A stretch of DNA of 64,000 nt. Source: JAFDVL01 sp964631865 (lineage in GTDB: Bacteria; Acidobacteriota; Blastocatellia; RBC074). Of the stretch, positions 1 to 9,306 are shown one piece after another; the stretch's first letter is position 1; each line of letters starts with the position of its first letter. Both the position numbers and the translations under genes were made by a program. Under the pieces are notes generated by a model. The model worked only from the letters and a program-made list of their open reading frames with translations. It did not search any database and had not been told where the DNA came from. The stretch lies in NCBI GenBank assembly GCA_964631865.1, contig CAZWAK010000015.1, positions 1-64,000 of the forward strand, in the 5' to 3' direction.

Positions 1-25
1 AACGCTGTCGGATGAATGCGCACGC

Positions 26-1084
26 TCATCTTGCCTGACTCATTTGCCCCAGGGGCGTTTCGTGATCCACCAGACGCAGATAATTCTGCTCCAGCCCATT
101 GCTCACTTTCGTCCATTGATTGCGCGCGAGTGCTGCATACGCCGCTTCAATCACTTCCACCGAAGCAATCGCGTCCTGCGCCGTCACAAGCAACGCTTCT
201 TCACCGCGAATCGCACCGCAGAAATTGATGATGTTGCTTTTGAAGGCTTGCACCTTATCGTAGCCTTGCCCAAAGACAATCCATTCGTTGTTGCCGTTCT
301 GGCGAAACTTCGACTCTTTCCAACCCACTACGACCGTGCCTTTCGTGCCGTAAATCTGAATGTAATGTTCCAACTCTTTGTTGATGCTCCACGAAAGATC
401 AATGCGACCCAAGACGCCGTTGGCACTGCGCACGAACATCTGCACGGTCTCTTCGACTTCGAGGTTATGTGCGCGCACGCCTTCGATGGCTTGCACCTCG
501 TCCAGCGGCCCCAGGAAATACCGCATAATGTCTATCGAATGCGTGCCGTTATCAATCAACACGCCGCCGCCGCTGATCTCGCGCTGCGCATTCCACCGCT
601 GCGACATATCAATGCGCGATGTGAACGCATTTTCGACCAGCAGAATCTCACCGAGAATGCCAGAGCGCACGATGCTTTTTGCCCGCACGACATCTTCGAC
701 ATACCGAAACTTCGACGCCATCGTCAACTTCACGCCGTTGCGCTGCGCCGTGTCGAGCATCAACTCCGCGCTGCTGACATCAATGCTCAGCGGCTTTTCG
801 CACAGGACGTGAACTTTGCGCTGGCAAAAGTACAACGCAATTTCGGGATGCGCGCTGGGCGGCGTGCAAATGATGACCGCGTCCAGTGGCCATTCGCTGG
901 CCATCGCTTCGTAGGAAACATAGTTGCGACAGCCAATTTGCGAGGCCAGCTTGCGTGCCGCATCAGCATTCACGTCAGCCACACCGACCAGACGCGCGAT
1001 CTTCAAATCCTTGAAGGCTTGCACATACGCTTGCGCGATACCACCAGCGCCGACCAATCCAAAACGGATGATCTCTTCTGCCAT
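26..1084 (-). CDS. Gfo/Idh/MocA family oxidoreductase
   Basis: NAD(P)-dependent sugar or cyclitol dehydrogenase of 352 residues, the usual family length. An N-terminal Rossmann nucleotide loop (VGAGGIA, residues 11-17) is followed by the family's conserved CEKPLS motif (about 95-100), whose Lys is catalytic in characterised members. A GGGVLIDNGTHSID segment supplies the C-terminal Asp/His substrate region. The ATG is preceded by AGGAG at good spacing. The gene lies 15 bp downstream of a DegT-type aminotransferase, so the pair probably oxidises and transaminates a sugar or inositol. Substrate cannot be read from sequence. It is probably the third gene of a minus-strand operon that may continue past the window's left edge. 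Confidence 0.9.
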   Translation of the reverse strand: MAEEIIRFGLVGAGGIAQAYVQAFKDLKIARLVGVADVNADAARKLASQIGCRNYVSYEAMASEWPLDAVIICTPPSAHPEIALYFCQRKVHVLCEKPLSIDVSSAELMLDTAQRNGVKLTMASKFRYVEDVVRAKSIVRSGILGEILLVENAFTSRIDMSQRWNAQREISGGGVLIDNGTHSIDIMRYFLGPLDEVQAIEGVRAHNLEVEETVQMFVRSANGVLGRIDLSWSINKELEHYIQIYGTKGTVVVGWKESKFRQNGNNEWIVFGQGYDKVQAFKSNIINFCGAIRGEEALLVTAQDAIASVEVIEAAYAALARNQWTKVSNGLEQNYLRLVDHETPLGQMSQAR

Positions 1085-1099
1085 GGTCTTGCTCCTGTT

Positions 1100-2335
1100 T
1101 CAGTGCGCCAATTCGTTGACCGCTTGATGAATCGAATCGGCGATGTAGTGAACGTGTTCGTCGGTGTAACGTTCGTTCCAGGGCAGGACGAGAATGCTTT
1201 CCAATCCGGCAAACGTGCCGGGAAATTTGGCGCGACTGTAATCCACCGCTTCAGGACGTGCCAGCGTAAACGGCCAGCGACTGTTGCCGAACGTGCGTTG
1301 TTCGGCAAAGACCTGACATTGAAACGCAGGCTTTTGAATGTAGCGCGGCGCAGAGAAAATGCCGCGTTCGTCTTTGAGCTTTTTGGCGAGGCCAACCGCG
1401 CCGCCGGGAATGACATCGCCGTCCACGCGCAGACAATATTTCCAGAAGCTGCTGGCATTGCCGGGCGCAACGTACGGCGTTTCGATGCCGCGCACGCCGA
1501 CCAGCAATTCGGACAATTGATTCGCGGTGCGCTGCCGTTGTTGCACGGACCAATGCAGCTTGTCGAGCTGCGCCAATGCCACCGCACCCGTGAGTTCATT
1601 CATCCGGTAATTCAAGGCGATGAAGTAATGATCGGGATTCGGATCGCCGTAGCCGAACGCTTTGTTGATGAGCAGGAACAAGCGCCGCGCAAGCGCATCA
1701 TCATTGGTCGTGACGATGCCGCCTTCGCCCGTCGTGATGTGTTTGCCTTGCTGCAAACTGAAGCAGCCGATGTCGCCAATCGTGGCCACGTATTGCCCGC
1801 GATACTTGGACAAAAACGCCTGCGCCGCGTCTTCGATGACGGGGATGTTGCGCGCCTGTGCGAGCCGCAGAATCGCGTCCATTTCGCACGGATTGCCGAA
1901 CAGATGCGTGACGATGATCGCTTTCGTGCGCTCGCTCAAGCACGGTTCAATCGTTTCCGCCGTGACGTTCCAGGTTCTCGGATCAACGTCAGCAAAGACA
2001 GGGATCGCGCCTTGATACAAAATCGGCGTCAGCGCGCCCATATCGGTGATCGAAGTCGTGATGACTTCATCGCCCGGTTCCGGGTCAATCGCAGCGATGG
2101 CGATGTGAACCGCCGCCGAGCCGGATGAGCAAGCGTAAGCGTGCTTGACGCCGAGCATTTCGGCAAAATGTTTTTCGAGCGTTTTGACGAATTTGCCTTT
2201 GGTGCTGGTGAGGGTTCCTGCGTTGATGGCTTCGGCCAAAGCGGCAATTTCAGAAGTACCTAAGGTACGGCCCGAAGCGTCCTGATCCGAAGGCAAAGTC
2301 AGGATTTCCGTTGATGATAGGACGGTAGTAGTCAT
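1100..2335 (-). CDS. DegT/DnrJ/EryC1/StrS-type PLP aminotransferase
   Basis: PLP-dependent sugar/cyclitol aminotransferase, 411 residues, normal for the family. Visible hallmarks are SSGSAAVHIAI near the N terminus (cofactor phosphate binding), VIEDAAQAF with the pyridine-binding Asp at about 169, and LQQGKHITTGEGG with the Schiff-base Lys at about 198. The general appearance recalls scyllo-inosose aminotransferases and AHBA synthases as well as nucleotide-sugar aminotransferases, so the substrate is open. AAGGAT precedes the ATG. It sits between a deacetylase-glycosyltransferase fusion 110 bp upstream and a Gfo/Idh/MocA oxidoreductase 15 bp downstream, which fits synthesis of an amino sugar for a surface glycan. 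Confidence 0.92.
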   Translation of the reverse strand: MTTTVLSSTEILTLPSDQDASGRTLGTSEIAALAEAINAGTLTSTKGKFVKTLEKHFAEMLGVKHAYACSSGSAAVHIAIAAIDPEPGDEVITTSITDMGALTPILYQGAIPVFADVDPRTWNVTAETIEPCLSERTKAIIVTHLFGNPCEMDAILRLAQARNIPVIEDAAQAFLSKYRGQYVATIGDIGCFSLQQGKHITTGEGGIVTTNDDALARRLFLLINKAFGYGDPNPDHYFIALNYRMNELTGAVALAQLDKLHWSVQQRQRTANQLSELLVGVRGIETPYVAPGNASSFWKYCLRVDGDVIPGGAVGLAKKLKDERGIFSAPRYIQKPAFQCQVFAEQRTFGNSRWPFTLARPEAVDYSRAKFPGTFAGLESILVLPWNERYTDEHVHYIADSIHQAVNELAH

Positions 2336-2444
2336 TGGTCTATATCCTTAACCTGTAGGAAATAACTCTACAGTTGCTTTTTCTCTCTCGTGGTTCGTCA
2401 GGTTGGCTTGCAAAGTACCGCAACCGGGGATGGTGGCGGCAGGG

Positions 2445-4145
2445 TTACTTAATTGTAACATCGCGTATTTGCAGATTTTGTTGCGAACCATCACTAATAG
2501 TTTTACGGGCAGATAATCGCAGTCTCAGTAAGCGGGACAAGAGCCGCAAATGTCCGAAGATAGTTTTCAATAACTTCATTTTTGAGTACCCGAATAACCG
2601 CACCGCTAACGTGGCCGGATACTCAACGATAGGTTCTCCTTGTAGGTCTAACTTCCCTAATAGTTCCGCTATACCTAAGAAGTTATCTTCTTCCAGTTGT
2701 AGCTTTTCAACCACGCTCTTTCTATACACGCGAAAACAACTGGTATACGTCGCTAAGTTCTGACGTAAGACCTGGCGGTACAAAAACGAAGAACCTTTGG
2801 ATAAAGTCAGCCGCCAAGCGGGAACATTTAGCACTTTTCCCTCGGCGTGATAAGGCGAGGCCGTGACGAGCGAAACTCCCTCTTGTAATCGTGGGATCAT
2901 GTTTTTCAGTTCGTGCGGATCATACGAACAATCACAATCCATCGAACAAACAATCTCGGTTTTCGCCGCGTGAATGCCCGTCATAATCGCTGCTGCCACG
3001 CCCTGATTTTGCTTGTGTCGCAGGATGGCGAAGTTCGGTTTCTGGGAAAATAGTCGCTGTAAACTTTCCTGCGTTTGATCCGTACTACAATCGTCCACAA
3101 AGATAAAGCTTGGTTTATACTTTTCCCCCAACGTTTCTTCCACACTAACTAAAGTGTTGGCTAAGTAAGGCAACGTAGATTCTTCATTAAAGCAGGGGAT
3201 CACGATACTAACGGGGACTTTATTCGTTGCCTCGGAATTGATAGTGATAAGTTTCGGCTTATTTAATGATTTCGCTTTAACTAACTCTGGCGCTAATTTG
3301 GTGTCTAAGTGTAAGTACTCGGCAAAAGACGTGAAGTTATACTTCTTCAGATAATCCTCAATGACCCAATACATTTTACCGAGGTTGCGGTAATGTCGGA
3401 TTTTAGCCAAAGGCGAAGCGCTGTTGATGCGCGGTTGCAGGCGATCCAGTTCCCAGACGTGAAAATACATCACGAACGGCGCATCGTGCGACTCGTGCCA
3501 GTTTTTGACGGCTTGCTTGAGAATCGTATGAGGAAATTGCCGGAAGAAATTGCCGCCCGCAATCGGCAGTAAAACGCCGGGCATTTTCCAGGTCGAAACC
3601 GGGAACTCCCGTAGCGACTTCGTACCGAATTGTAATTCATGGGCAAATTGTTTGGCGGGGTCGCGGCGCAATTCGTCGCGCGTCGGGACGATGCTGGCGT
3701 CGTAGGCAAATCCTTCCTGCGCCAAAATTTCCAACGCCCATTGCACGGTTTTGAATTGCCATCGCTGCGCCGCGCGGAAGCCCACGACTTGAGCTTGACC
3801 CGCCTCCGCCAACGTGTCGCGCGCGCGCAGAAGTTCTTCGCGGAAGTCTTCTGGACTAATGCGGTCGAGTTCCAGATTGGAATAGAGCGCGATTTCATGC
3901 CCGCGCCGCGTGATTTCACGGATGATATCGGGTTGGCGCTCGGCAATCCAACCGAGCGAAAAAAAGGTGACTTTGGCTTGAAAGCGATCCAGCAGGTCGA
4001 GCGCCATCAGCGTGTTGTGCTCAAAGCGCGCTTCAAAGTGCGCCCATTGCCCACGCTGAATCAGATAATTGAACGCACCTACGTGATAGTAGTCTTCGAG
4101 CAAGACCGCCAGAAGGTGTCGCTTTGTCGGTAGCGGCTGGGTCAT
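2445..4145 (-). CDS. Degenerate polysaccharide deacetylase (XrtA/DUF3473 type) fused to GT2 glycosyltransferase
   Basis: Two-domain protein of 566 residues. Residues 1 to about 285 follow the exosortase-associated polysaccharide deacetylase family with its DUF3473 tail (LEDYYHV, GWIAERQPDI, GHEIA, GFRAA, AGGNFFRQFP, YFHVWELD). Residues about 310-540 form a DPM1-like GT2 domain (SIVIPCFNEE, FVDDCSTD, and a CSMDCDCS metal site). In the deacetylase half the expected VDVEDYF reads VLLEDYY, so the catalytic Asp is lost, and the SHGYxH zinc motif reads LYSNLEL, so both histidines are lost. I therefore expect no deacetylation; the domain may bind glycan or scaffold the transferase. The GT2 half is visibly AT-richer than the N-terminal half, suggesting a mosaic origin. 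It appears to be the first gene of the minus-strand operon. Confidence 0.85.
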   Translation of the reverse strand: MTQPLPTKRHLLAVLLEDYYHVGAFNYLIQRGQWAHFEARFEHNTLMALDLLDRFQAKVTFFSLGWIAERQPDIIREITRRGHEIALYSNLELDRISPEDFREELLRARDTLAEAGQAQVVGFRAAQRWQFKTVQWALEILAQEGFAYDASIVPTRDELRRDPAKQFAHELQFGTKSLREFPVSTWKMPGVLLPIAGGNFFRQFPHTILKQAVKNWHESHDAPFVMYFHVWELDRLQPRINSASPLAKIRHYRNLGKMYWVIEDYLKKYNFTSFAEYLHLDTKLAPELVKAKSLNKPKLITINSEATNKVPVSIVIPCFNEESTLPYLANTLVSVEETLGEKYKPSFIFVDDCSTDQTQESLQRLFSQKPNFAILRHKQNQGVAAAIMTGIHAAKTEIVCSMDCDCSYDPHELKNMIPRLQEGVSLVTASPYHAEGKVLNVPAWRLTLSKGSSFLYRQVLRQNLATYTSCFRVYRKSVVEKLQLEEDNFLGIAELLGKLDLQGEPIVEYPATLAVRLFGYSKMKLLKTIFGHLRLLSRLLRLRLSARKTISDGSQQNLQIRDVTIK

Positions 4146-4548
4146 CGTCTTTCTCTATGGGTTTGTCGGATGAGGCGTGGGAGGAGGCCACGCAGTATGT
4201 AACAACGGGCCGTCGCTTTTTTATTGCATCATCGTGACAAACGCTCTTTTCAATCGTGCAGGCCGTTCAGATAAAACGCTCTGCCTTCAACCCAACTAAA
4301 ATAATAAAGATCGTTCGGTAATAGGTTTCTTTCGTCCTTTGCACAGCAATCCTTTGCGGGGGAGATTGCCACAGCTTATGCTCAGCGAGAATCGAGCGGG
4401 AACGTTAAGAAGAAACACTTGCTGGCCGGCTCGCGTCTTCGGTCATAATACACAAATTATACAATTAGGAATCACAACGTGAATGGCGCTGCGACAATAT
4501 ACTGTCCCCGTCGAGAGAACGCAAGTTCACCGCTTTTTTCGGGTGCGC
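4146..4548. other. Intergenic spacer, about 400 bp, no gene seen
   Basis: This stretch separates the start of the minus-strand deacetylase-glycosyltransferase gene from the end of the TlpA-like gene, which reads the same way. It is AT-richer than its flanks and contains no ORF with a plausible start and coding pattern. It should hold the promoter of the minus-strand glycan operon. I could not pick a convincing -35/-10 pair, and I see no clear hairpin terminator for the TlpA-like gene. Confidence 0.5.
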
Positions 4549-5880
4549 TTACTTTTTCCGGGCCGCTTCAATCTTCTCGCTCAGCATGGCGACAAAATCT
4601 TCTCTGGCGTTGTAGCCCGCTTGCCGAAAGCTCACTTGCCCTTGCCGGTCGAACACGATGGTCGTCGGTATCGAAGTGATGCGGTATTCGGCATCCAGGT
4701 AATTCGCGTAGACCACCGGCAATTTGATCTTCTGCCCTTTGACGTAGGGTTCGACGTAGTTGCGATCATCGTCGGTATTGATCGCCAAAAAGACCACGTC
4801 CGGGTCGCCTTTGTATTTTTCCATCGCCTGTTCCAGCAGCGGCATTTCGACGCGACACGGCCCGCACCACGTGGCCCAAAAATTCGCCACGATCACCTTG
4901 CCTTTGTAATCGGCCAGTCGTACGTCGCCGCCGTTGAGTTTCGTGAGCTTGAATTGCAGCGGGTCGTTGATGTTTTCGTTGGGATTCGGCGGGTCAAGCT
5001 TGGCCAAACGTTCGGCATGGTCTTTCGTAATCGCATCGTAAGCCTTGAGCAATTTGTCGCCCAAGCCATTTTCGGAGCCGTGTTTCGCCGCGTAAAGCTG
5101 ACCAAGTTTGCGGCGGAGATCATCGCGGTTGACGCCTTCGGCAGCTTCTATGGAGTGAACAAACGCCTGCAAATAATATTCGATGGCTTGCTCGGTATTC
5201 TTTCGTTTTTCGGCAATGTCGGCCAGCGTCGCAACGCTCGCGGCGAGCGGCGATTGCTTGTAACTTTTGAGCAGGTCGCTTTCGGCCTTGTCGAGGTTGC
5301 CGAGATCGTTCTGCACCTGTCCGCGCAGCAAATAGACCGAAGCAAAAGTGCGGCCTTTTTGCTGTTCCCATTGACCGGGACTCACGCGCGCGGGTTTGGT
5401 GCGAGTAGCAAAAATGTCTTCGACGGCTTTGACCATTTTGTCGCCGTACGTGAGAGCTTTGGCCAAATCGCCCGCGCCTTTGCGGTCGCGCAGCGCCGTG
5501 ACGAGGAAGGTCATTTTCACGAGGTCATTGCCGTTCGCGGCGACGAGTTTTTCGGCGTATGTGATTTGCCGATTGCGGTCGCGGAGTTCCTCAGCCATCT
5601 TGTACAACTCGCGTTCGATTTCGGCGCGGCGCGTGGTGTTGGGATAAGTTTTGAGGAAGGCTTCGAGATTGACGATGATCTGCTGCTGGTTGCCGCGTGA
5701 ATCTTCAATCGCTTTGCGCAACGCTTCGTCTTCTGCTTCGTCGTTGTCTTTGGTGGAGGCCGCGGCGTCCGTCTTCGTCAACTCTTCATTCGCTTTGGCC
5801 TTTGTTTTGTCTTGCGCCGCCGTTGGGAGATTGACCAACAGCGCCAGCGTCAACAGTAACCACATGATTTTCAGTTTCAT
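4549..5880 (-). CDS. TlpA-like thioredoxin-fold protein with N-terminal TPR-like region, exported
   Basis: 443 residues with a clear N-terminal signal sequence (hydrophobic LLLTLALLVNL ending TAAQ). A charged linker and a long helical, TPR-like region (about residues 60-290) lead to a C-terminal TlpA/ResA/AhpC-TSA domain with the redox motif WCGPC near residue 338 (FWATWCGPCRVE) and the SIPTTIVFD cis-Pro segment. Family members are membrane- or periplasm-facing thiol-disulfide oxidoreductases, often in cytochrome maturation or general reduction of exported proteins. A GGAGTGAG sequence precedes the ATG. Neighbours are unrelated, so the partner is unknown. Confidence 0.9.
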   Translation of the reverse strand: MKLKIMWLLLTLALLVNLPTAAQDKTKAKANEELTKTDAAASTKDNDEAEDEALRKAIEDSRGNQQQIIVNLEAFLKTYPNTTRRAEIERELYKMAEELRDRNRQITYAEKLVAANGNDLVKMTFLVTALRDRKGAGDLAKALTYGDKMVKAVEDIFATRTKPARVSPGQWEQQKGRTFASVYLLRGQVQNDLGNLDKAESDLLKSYKQSPLAASVATLADIAEKRKNTEQAIEYYLQAFVHSIEAAEGVNRDDLRRKLGQLYAAKHGSENGLGDKLLKAYDAITKDHAERLAKLDPPNPNENINDPLQFKLTKLNGGDVRLADYKGKVIVANFWATWCGPCRVEMPLLEQAMEKYKGDPDVVFLAINTDDDRNYVEPYVKGQKIKLPVVYANYLDAEYRITSIPTTIVFDRQGQVSFRQAGYNAREDFVAMLSEKIEAARKK

Positions 5881-5979
5881 CGCTCACTCCGCTCAAGAGG
5901 CTTGGGGTTGATTTTGGGGGGCCAATTATATCGGCGGCGAAAGTAAACTACAGGCCGGAGGACATTGCAACCAATTACT

Positions 5980-7038
5980 TTAGCGCGCGACACCTGCCGC
6001 GCGTGCGTCTTGCGGCGTTTCCACTGTGGCCGGAAAGCTTGCGTAGCTCCACTGCCAGGTCTTTTGATTGCGCAGGTCGGCCAGACGCAACGTGAATTCC
6101 AACACGTCGCCGGGGCGTTGCGTCGTCGCCTCGACACGGTAGAGCGGCAGGCTCCAATGCGTGTGCAACGTGCCCGCGCGCACAGGCGCAGTCGTGAAAG
6201 AAATCTCGTCGTCGAAGATTGCCTTGAAATACAAACAAAAGCCGTCCAAGCGTCCGCCCGTCGTCACAACGCGCCGATAATGCAGCGTCGCGGGAATGTC
6301 TTCTTGGCGCAGCGTGGCCAGATCAAACGTCAACACGGCTTTGGGTTGGCACAGCAATTGTCGCACCTGCTGCGGCTTGATGGTGGTCTGAAAATGATCT
6401 GCGCCGATTTGCGTTTTCAGCGATTTCAAATGGTCGAACTGAATCGTCGCAATGTTTTGCTCCCAGATAAACGGCACGCGGTCTTCGTCGTTGAGTTGCA
6501 CCGGTTCAATGAACAACTCAAACCGACCGGGCAGAATTTTGCCGCCCGCCTTCAGCAATCGGTCGCGCGCGTCCAACACGCTCTCAATCATATTTTCATT
6601 GAAGAGCCACGACCCCATTTGTTCTTGCACGAGAATGTCAACTTTTTCGGGCAGCACGACGCTTTGGCTGGGCGACTTGATGAACGTGATGTTGATGATG
6701 TTGTTGTGTGCCGCGACGAGCTTGGCGGTTTCAATCATCTCGCCGTGATCTACGGCGTACACTTGTTTCGGCTGCTGGCGCGCGGCGAGAAACGACAAAA
6801 TGCCCGTGCCTGTGCCGAGATCAAGCACGACATCGCGTTCCGTCACGTGTTTGGCGAGCGCCCACGCATACGCCTGGATGCGCACCGTGTCGGCCAACAT
6901 CGTTTCGTGAATGGATAAGCCGCTGAAATGTTCCTGGTTTGCAATCTGCCGGTAAAGCGAAGCCAGGCGAGGATGAGCAAGAACTTTGGTTTTCAGACGA
7001 AGCAATAACCGGAAGACAGCCCCGATCAGTTTTTTCAT
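5980..7038 (-). CDS. PRMT-like class I SAM methyltransferase
   Basis: 352-residue methyltransferase that reads like a protein arginine methyltransferase core. It has the N-terminal HETMLADTVRIQAY segment (PRMT pattern HxxMLxDxxRxxxY), the SAM loop LDLGTGTGI (about 73-80), a double-E loop EQMGSWLFNE with the two acidic residues spaced exactly as in PRMTs (E129 and E138), and a C-terminal THW loop (about 283-285) followed by beta-barrel-like sequence. PRMTs methylate arginine side chains; bacterial homologues are rare and mostly uncharacterised, so the substrate is unknown. It stands alone, with the TlpA-like gene about 100 bp downstream. No strong Shine-Dalgarno is visible before the ATG. Confidence 0.85.
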   Translation of the reverse strand: MKKLIGAVFRLLLRLKTKVLAHPRLASLYRQIANQEHFSGLSIHETMLADTVRIQAYAWALAKHVTERDVVLDLGTGTGILSFLAARQQPKQVYAVDHGEMIETAKLVAAHNNIINITFIKSPSQSVVLPEKVDILVQEQMGSWLFNENMIESVLDARDRLLKAGGKILPGRFELFIEPVQLNDEDRVPFIWEQNIATIQFDHLKSLKTQIGADHFQTTIKPQQVRQLLCQPKAVLTFDLATLRQEDIPATLHYRRVVTTGGRLDGFCLYFKAIFDDEISFTTAPVRAGTLHTHWSLPLYRVEATTQRPGDVLEFTLRLADLRNQKTWQWSYASFPATVETPQDARAAGVAR

Positions 7039-7228
7039 GAAGCAAATTTATTAAGGGGCTTCACAACAGATGCTCGTAACGTAACAAAAACAATCGTCAG
7101 TCATTAGTGCAGATGCACTGGCCGGGTAGTAGAACATCAGCGCATCCGCTTTTTTTATTAGTTCAATCAAAGTAGCTCAAGGTCAACAACGTGATCCTGA
7201 ATTCTAGCGCAGAATTGAGAGAAGGGGA

Positions 7229-9064
7229 TTACTTGCCGTGCAATTCAGCGTAATGTCTGAAAAACCAGTAAGTAATTCCTGCCCACGCCAACAGGTTAAT
7301 CAAGGACACAATGAGTCCGACACTTTTCACCTGGCTACTGCGTGTGCCGTGCGCGCTTTTTTTGCCATACATTAGCATCACCACCAACAAACCTACCACG
7401 ACCCAGAAGAAGAGGCGAATGCCATAATCCAGGCTCGTCGCATTGGCAATGTAGGTGTTCACTTGCCAACTGGTCAGGATGAGCGTCGCCGCGATGCCGA
7501 TCAGTGCCGCGACCGGGGGCTGGTACGGTTGCACGGTGCCGGAATCCGTTTCCACTGCGGGAGCAGAACTCAGTCGGCTGTTGGAGTAGCTGTAGGCAAA
7601 GTAAACCACCAGTCCGATGGACATCCAGTCAATCAGCCGAATCCAGGTGTCCAGCGGCAGACTGTTCATCAAATAGGCAGCGGAAAGAACGGTGGCTATC
7701 GGAACGATGGGCGATAAGGGAACCTTGAACGGGCGATGCATGTTGGGGTTGGTGGCGCGCAAAATGATGATGCCCGTGCCCACAATCACAAAAGCAAACA
7801 GCGTTCCGATGCTGACGAGTTCGCCGAGCAGGCTGATGGGAACAAATCCAGCCAAAATGGCGACGATGACGCCGGTAATCGCGGTCGTAATGTGCGGCGT
7901 CTGAAATTTGGGATGAACCTTCGCGGCCCAAGTTGGGAGCAAACCGTCTTTCGACATCGAATAAAAAACGCGCGGCTGTCCCATCACCATCACGACCATT
8001 GTCGAACTCAAGCCCAGCACCGCGCCAACTTTGATGATGGTCGGGAAGACCGCCAGAATCGTCCCCATCGTCGTTCCTTGTGCCTGTTGCAGCGCGGCGT
8101 CAATGGCGACAGCAATCGGAGCGGCGGCATTGGTCAGCAGTTTGTAATCTACTAACCCGACCATGATCCCGGCGACCAGGATGTACAGCACCGTACAAAT
8201 CGCCAGCGAGCCGAGAATCCCCATCGGCATGTCGCGTTGCGGGTTGCGCGCTTCTTGCGCGGCGGTCGAAACTGCGTCAAAGCCGATGTAGGCAAAGAAG
8301 ATCACCGCCGCGCCGGTAATCACACCGCCAAAACCGAAGGGCATAAAATCCGCGCAACCCGGCGTGCCCGGCGCACAGCCCATCCCCAAATTGCCTTTAT
8401 TCACGTAGCCGATGCCCGCGATGATGAACAACACCACGACCAGCACCTTGATGACCACGATGGCTGAATTGAAGCTCGCGGATTCCTTGATGCCTCGAAT
8501 CAGCAATAACGTGACGGCGACGGCAATGAGCAGTCCCGGCAAATTCACCAGCCCGGAGACTTGGCTGCCATCCGCAAGCGTTACTTTGTCGAACGGCCCC
8601 GCCGTTAAAATCGCCGGTAGATTGACCGAGACCCCCAGCCATTGGCTGATGTCTTTCAATAAACTGACCACGTAGCCCGACCATCCGACCGCCACAGTTG
8701 CCGCGCCGAAGGCATATTCCAGAATCAAATCCCAGCCAATGATCCACGCCACAAATTCGCCGAGCGTGCCATAGCCATACGCGTATGCCGAACCGGAGAT
8801 CGGGACGCTGGCCGCAAACTCCGAATAGCAAAGCGCGGCAAACGCACTCACGATGCCCGCGAGAATCATAGAAATGACGACTGCCGGGCCTGCGTGTTTG
8901 CCTGCCGCCTGACCAGTCAGCACAAAGATGCCCGTGCCGATGATAGCTCCGACGCCTAACAGCGTCAGGTCAAGCGAGGTCAGGGTTTTCTTCAAGGTAT
9001 GCTCGCCCGTTTCCTGGGCTTCGGCAATGATTTGGTCAATGGGCTTGGTCGCAAATAGTGACAT
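7229..9064 (-). CDS. APC-family amino acid permease
   Basis: Integral membrane transporter of the amino acid-polyamine-organocation superfamily, close in style to YfnA/cationic amino acid transporters. The GVGAIIGTGIFVLTG signature of TM1 is near residue 35, and about 12-14 hydrophobic segments follow. I set the start at the ATG at 9064 (MSLFATKP, 611 residues) because AGGAGG lies 7-8 bases upstream; a longer reading to 9214 would add 50 residues without family character. An extracellular loop near the middle contains two Cys in CAPGTPGC. Substrate specificity cannot be assigned. It is monocistronic as far as can be seen. Confidence 0.92.
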   Translation of the reverse strand: MSLFATKPIDQIIAEAQETGEHTLKKTLTSLDLTLLGVGAIIGTGIFVLTGQAAGKHAGPAVVISMILAGIVSAFAALCYSEFAASVPISGSAYAYGYGTLGEFVAWIIGWDLILEYAFGAATVAVGWSGYVVSLLKDISQWLGVSVNLPAILTAGPFDKVTLADGSQVSGLVNLPGLLIAVAVTLLLIRGIKESASFNSAIVVIKVLVVVLFIIAGIGYVNKGNLGMGCAPGTPGCADFMPFGFGGVITGAAVIFFAYIGFDAVSTAAQEARNPQRDMPMGILGSLAICTVLYILVAGIMVGLVDYKLLTNAAAPIAVAIDAALQQAQGTTMGTILAVFPTIIKVGAVLGLSSTMVVMVMGQPRVFYSMSKDGLLPTWAAKVHPKFQTPHITTAITGVIVAILAGFVPISLLGELVSIGTLFAFVIVGTGIIILRATNPNMHRPFKVPLSPIVPIATVLSAAYLMNSLPLDTWIRLIDWMSIGLVVYFAYSYSNSRLSSAPAVETDSGTVQPYQPPVAALIGIAATLILTSWQVNTYIANATSLDYGIRLFFWVVVGLLVVMLMYGKKSAHGTRSSQVKSVGLIVSLINLLAWAGITYWFFRHYAELHGK

Positions 9065-9250
9065 CAAATCCTCCTGTGGTTTCAGTGGCGGATGGTCAAG
9101 GATGTAAAGCATCCGCGTTTTGGGAATCGGTACTACCGCAATTGAGCGATGGCCAGGGAAGAGTTTCCGCCATCGAGTGGCGCTTACTCTAAACGCAAGC
9201 GTGCAGTGGGTCAATGCTTGAACGGCAGGAATTGATGCAATAACAGACTG

Positions 9251-9293
9251 ATCAAAAACAAAACCGGGCGCGACATTGCTGCCAGCGCCCGGT
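9251..9293 (-). terminator. Rho-independent terminator after rseP
   Basis: On the minus strand a 9-bp perfect stem (ACCGGGCGC with GCGCCCGGT, plus-strand arms 9263-9271 and 9285-9293) is followed directly by TTTGTTTTTG. It lies about 13 bp past the rseP stop codon, the expected place and orientation to end that transcript before the permease gene. Confidence 0.85.
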
Positions 9294-9306
9294 CGTTGTG
9301 TACTGC

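Noticed and set aside
44..2128. A 694-codon open frame on the plus strand over two minus-strand genes
   Set aside because: It lies antisense to clear oxidoreductase and aminotransferase genes and encodes a His/Arg/Phe-rich sequence without domains, the usual mirror of GC-rich coding DNA.
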